Source: Nitrospirota bacterium
GTDB taxonomy: Bacteria; Nitrospirota; Thermodesulfovibrionia; Thermodesulfovibrionales; Dissulfurispiraceae
Direction of reading: 5' to 3'
Length of the DNA stretch: 47,752 nt
Assembly: GCA_021847795.1 (NCBI GenBank)
Contig: JAJZPZ010000009.1
Span: 1-47,752, forward strand
A program made the position numbers and the translations under genes. Within the stretch, counting starts at the first letter, position 1. Each line of letters starts with the position of its first letter. This document shows, piece by piece, positions 45,054 through 47,752 of this stretch. The notes under the pieces were generated by a model. That model was given only the letters and a program-made list of their open reading frames with translations. It did not search any database and was not told where the DNA came from.

Positions 45054-45230
45054 AAGCAACGAGTGACAAGTAACGAGTTGAGATAAGCTTACATGCAGTT
45101 ATGATTGTTATAGGTGTGATATATTAGACAAGTATGATTTTCGCTCATAGTGCGCGTAATACGTTCCGTGGTAATTCTTTTGTGAGTATGTTTTTTTTAC
45201 TCGTTACTCGTTACTTGTTGCTCGTTGCTG
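45054..45230. repeat. Family B mirror repeat spanning the start of the binding-protein gene
   Basis: The left arm (GCAACGAGTGACAAGTAACG, 45054-45080) is complementary to the right arm (ACTCGTTACTCGTTACTTG, 45197-45230). The loop holds a TGATATATT promoter-like sequence and the start codon of the next gene. The right arm is coding. Confidence 0.87.
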
Positions 45231-46774
45231 TTTTCTCAGGTCTCCTTTCCTGCACTCCGGCCAAGCGCTCCTATGACTATATCTTCTACCGGATGAATGC
45301 AGATCCTACCACGCTCGATCCGGCACTTATTGTCGATGTCCCCGGGGCATCGATTGCTGCAAAGCTCTTTAACGGACTCGTAAGGCTCAATGAAAGCCTT
45401 GACATTTCTCCTGATATAGCCGGGAAATGGGAGATCTCGGGAGATGGGTTGAAGTACAGGTTCTCCCTCAGGAAAGGGGTAAAGTTCTCCAACGGCCGGG
45501 AGGTCAGGGCAGGTGACTTCAAATATTCCTTTGAGAGGATACTCGAGCCCCGGACAAAATCCCCCAATATCTGGGTTTTCGACAAAGTGAAAGGGACAAA
45601 AGAGTACCGTGAAGGGCATGCAAAGGAAGTAAGCGGCTTTAAAGTGATTGATGATTACACCTTTGAAATCCGGCTGAAAAGGCCGTTCTCCCCGTTCCTG
45701 AGCATGCTCACCATGACTGCAGCTTATGTCGTCCCCCGGGAAGAGGTGAAAAAATGGGGTGTGGACTTTTCGAGCCATCCCGCAGGCGCCGGGCCTTTTG
45801 TCCTGGCACGGTGGTTGCCGAACAGGGAGGTGGCGCTGGAAAGGAGGAAGGGGTATTTTGAGGGCGCTGCAACCGTCAAGGGCATTGTATACAAAATCAT
45901 CCCTGAAGACCTGACAGCGATCACGGAGTTTGAGCTCGGGAACCTTGACGTGATCTCCCTTCCGGCATCGGCGTATGCGAAATTCAGAAACGACAGCAGG
46001 TGGAGCGGGCATATCCTGTCGCTGAAAGGATTGAATACCTACTATCTCGGCCTCAATGCATCTAAGCCCCCTCTCAACGACGTGGAACTCAGGAAGGCCG
46101 TCTCATACGCGCTGGACAGGAAAAAAATACTCGACACCTTTTACGAGGGAAGGGGCCGGCTTGCTGCCGGGCCTGTCCCCGACCTGCTGAGAAAGTGGGA
46201 CCTGGATGCCGGTCTCAGGGACCTCTATGGCTATTCTCCGGACAAGTCAAAGGATATAGTCAGGAAGAAGAGCAGGGGGGGCATCGACGTTGCCCTGTAC
46301 ATAACTGCGGACCCGGATGTTGTGGACCTGGCTGAGATCATCCAGTCCTACCTTGCGGATGTCGGGATTCGCGTGCATATAAAACAATTGGAATGGAGCG
46401 CGTATAAAGAGGCGATAAACAGGGGGGAGCCGGATATGTTCTGGCTCAGCTGGTGGGCCGATTACCCTGATGCCGAGAACTTCCTGTTCCCTCTTTTCCA
46501 CTCCTCGAATTTCGGCCCTGCAGGCAACAGGACACACTATGCCGACAAGGAAGTCGATGCCCTGATAGAGCAGGGGCAGTACTCTTTGAACAAGGGGGAA
46601 AGGGACCGCTGCTATAAGAGTGCAGAGGAGATCATCATACGAGATGCGCCATGGGTGCCCTTCTGGCACAGGACTGACTTTCTCGTCGTCCAGCCGTGGG
46701 TAAAAGGCTATAAGGTCTATCCCATCTATTCCATGGACAAGGGTATGGGCATAGACCTGGAACAGAAGAGGTAA
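45134..46774 (+). CDS. Oligopeptide/dipeptide ABC transporter substrate-binding lipoprotein (SBP_bac_5)
   Basis: Periplasmic lipid-anchored binding protein for peptides or similar ligands. The signal peptide ends in the lipobox GLLSC (Cys about 40). The SBP5 family pattern follows: MNADPTTLDPALIVD, RFSLRKGVKFSNGREVRAGDFKYSFERI, HPAGAGPFVL, LNDVELRKAVSYALDRKKIL and the C-terminal WWADYPDAENFLFPLF. The hydrophobic core of the signal (LLVTRYLLLVAVF) is read from a family B repeat arm. The start may be 45134, which includes two Arg, or 45188. No permease or ATPase genes are adjacent, so this is an orphan binding protein here. Confidence 0.9.
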   Translation: MIFAHSARNTFRGNSFVSMFFLLVTRYLLLVAVFSGLLSCTPAKRSYDYIFYRMNADPTTLDPALIVDVPGASIAAKLFNGLVRLNESLDISPDIAGKWEISGDGLKYRFSLRKGVKFSNGREVRAGDFKYSFERILEPRTKSPNIWVFDKVKGTKEYREGHAKEVSGFKVIDDYTFEIRLKRPFSPFLSMLTMTAAYVVPREEVKKWGVDFSSHPAGAGPFVLARWLPNREVALERRKGYFEGAATVKGIVYKIIPEDLTAITEFELGNLDVISLPASAYAKFRNDSRWSGHILSLKGLNTYYLGLNASKPPLNDVELRKAVSYALDRKKILDTFYEGRGRLAAGPVPDLLRKWDLDAGLRDLYGYSPDKSKDIVRKKSRGGIDVALYITADPDVVDLAEIIQSYLADVGIRVHIKQLEWSAYKEAINRGEPDMFWLSWWADYPDAENFLFPLFHSSNFGPAGNRTHYADKEVDALIEQGQYSLNKGERDRCYKSAEEIIIRDAPWVPFWHRTDFLVVQPWVKGYKVYPIYSMDKGMGIDLEQKR

Positions 46775-46797
46775 GCTCCGGATTGCGCGCAAGGAGG

Positions 46798-47130
46798 TTA
46801 TACAACGACCTGGCCGCCTTTTTCAATATCTTCGAACATGCTCAGCTTTGCTGTCTCAAGGACCTCAGGCTGAACTTTTAATCTCCCGGCAAGCTCCTCA
46901 AGCGGGATCTTTTTTGCAAAATGCTCTTCAGCAATAATTACCTTGAGCATATCAGTGATGATCTGTTTCCGCAAATCCTCATCCTTTATCTCTACAGCTG
47001 CGCAGGCGTCGTCAAAACCGAGGCCTTCCTCAAGTCCCTTGCGGATTTGTGCAAAGGATTCCCTGTATGCCCTGTCGGCCTCACTTTCAAAAAAGTCTTC
47101 AGGCAGATCCTCAAACCATTTCTCCGCCAT
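46798..47130 (-). CDS. Hypothetical acidic helical protein
   Basis: A 110-residue protein, not recognised. It is acidic and mostly helical by composition, begins MAEKWFEDLPEDFFESEAD, and has no membrane segment, signal or Cys motif. A central part reads DACAAVEIKDEDLRKQIITDMLKVI, and the C-terminal half (KIPLEELAGRLKVQPEVLETAK) looks like a small helix-turn-helix-like fold of the type in which a clock or antitoxin-like helix recognises a partner, but this is only an impression. It is convergent with the binding-protein gene (23 bases apart). Confidence 0.65.
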   Translation of the reverse strand: MAEKWFEDLPEDFFESEADRAYRESFAQIRKGLEEGLGFDDACAAVEIKDEDLRKQIITDMLKVIIAEEHFAKKIPLEELAGRLKVQPEVLETAKLSMFEDIEKGGQVVV

Positions 47131-47300
47131 TGCCGCCTCCCCGGGCAGAGAGAGCGCTCCCTTGTATGCTCATGCCCTTTTTCTTTAATTATACTACCGC
47201 AAAAAACAGATTGCTCATGCAGGCGGCGCCGCCACATTAGCTATTCTCCATCAATCTGATATATTTAAATTATAACGCCTGTACCGGAAGGAGGTTTGCT

Positions 47301-47486
47301 ATGGTAAGTAAGCTGATCCGGACAGATGACGATACCGCGGCCTTTGTGCTTCGGGTATTGCTGGGCATCGTTTTCTTTCCCCATGGAATGCAGAAGGTGT
47401 TCGGCTGGTTCGGGGGACCCGGCTTCAGCGCGGCTATGGCGCAGTTTACCGACGATGATGAAGGGAGGAGGCCGGTGGTCAATTGA
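47301..47486 (+). pseudogene. Truncated DoxX-family membrane protein gene
   Basis: The first 48 residues are a good DoxX start (FVLRVLLGIVFFPHGMQKVFGWFGGPGFSAAMAQFT), but the frame ends at a TGA after 61 codons, whereas DoxX proteins have about 130-150 residues and four membrane segments. The last dozen residues (DDDEGRRPVVN) are unlike DoxX. GGAAGGAGG precedes the ATG, and a TATAAC -10 box is close by, so the start looks functional. An EAL-domain tail follows in another frame, so this looks like a deletion join. Confidence 0.7.
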
Positions 47487-47497
47487 CAGGCAGGTAG

Positions 47498-47710
47498 TCC
47501 ATCCGTCCGGTTGCAGGCGCGATAATCACCATGGCGCGCAGTCTGAAGCTGAAGGTTGTTGCCGAAAGCGTTGAAACAGGGGACCAGCTTGCTTTTCTCC
47601 GTTCAGTTTTATGCGATGAGGTCCGGGGATATATCTTCAGCGGTCCGTTGCCGGAAAAGGAATTCAGGGATTTCATGGTTTTGTATGACCAGGGAACCCC
47701 TCAATCGTAA
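47498..47710 (+). pseudogene. EAL-domain (c-di-GMP phosphodiesterase) C-terminal remnant
   Basis: Too short for the ORF track. The frame is open from 47498 (after a TAG) to the TAA at 47708. It reads AIITMARSLKLKVVAESVET, then LAFLRSVLCDEVRGYIFSGPLP and KEFRDFM, the very typical C-terminal third of an EAL domain. The catalytic N-terminal parts (the EAL motif and the metal-binding residues) are missing. An ATG at 47531 exists but no plausible protein would result. Confidence 0.78.
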
Positions 47711-47752
47711 CACGCCTCATCCCGTGCAGACATCAGGCCTTCTCACGATAAC

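Overview
The window looks like a stretch of chromosome from a Gram-negative, probably anaerobic bacterium of the Nitrospirota (Thermodesulfovibrionia-like) or a neighbouring deep lineage. This is an inference from gene content: a dcw cell-wall/division cluster, an ilvC-psd-pssA-leuA operon, a HacA-type leuC, an archaeal-style eRF1-like protein, a PDO-thioredoxin reductase fusion and many PAS-rich histidine kinases. The DNA is moderately GC-rich with AT-rich gaps. I saw no rRNA, tRNA, CRISPR array, prophage or intact transposase gene.

Layout. Bases 1-11137 hold a plus-strand dcw cluster: dacA (cut by the window edge), murD, ftsW, murG, murC, ddl, ftsQ, ftsA, ftsZ. murB is missing from its usual place between murC and ddl. 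A B12-type radical SAM protein, a tiny zinc-ribbon protein and an L,D-transpeptidase follow. Bases 14200-18880 are a minus-strand signalling block: NtrC-type activator, receiver protein, CheW and methyl-accepting protein. A minus-strand run follows: TPR protein, RidA, leuC, thioesterase, hybrid kinase, and a TusA-YeeE sulfur uptake pair. A second hybrid kinase diverges from that pair. Bases 28634-32954 are ilvC-psd-pssA-leuA (branched-chain amino acids plus phosphatidylethanolamine synthesis). Then come a decayed EamA permease, an HDAC-like deacetylase, the PDO-TrxR fusion, two NifU-type Fe-S scaffold proteins, a cupin, an AMIN-amidase, an EcfT-like membrane protein, a D-aminoacylase, a C26 glutamine-amidohydrolase-fold peptidase, an AI-2E family permease, an eRF1-like protein and an oligopeptide-binding lipoprotein. 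The last kilobase holds a truncated DoxX gene and an EAL-domain remnant.

How the genes work together. The first 11 kb makes peptidoglycan precursors (MurD, MurC, Ddl, MurG), polymerises them (FtsW), trims them (DacA) and builds the division ring (FtsQ, FtsA, FtsZ). The L,D-transpeptidase and AMIN-amidase elsewhere act on the same polymer. LeuC, LeuA and IlvC cover parts of leucine/valine/isoleucine synthesis. TusA-YeeE, the TrxR fusion and the NifU proteins point to sulfur and thiol handling.

Most unusual content. The window is littered with several families of short, low-complexity, mirror-arranged repeats built from units such as AAATCCGAAATCC (family A), AGTAACAAGTAACGAGT (B) and CTTCAGCCTTCAACC (C). 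They lie almost always directly behind stop codons. Family C also occurs in frame inside murD and the C26 peptidase, adding the same peptide (FSLQPS) to two unrelated enzymes. Family B encodes the hydrophobic part of a lipoprotein signal peptide. A separate pair of structured elements (33143-33308 and 37447-37668) shares a small conserved core helix inside outer stems of different sequence, as expected for a structured RNA or a hairpin mobile element.
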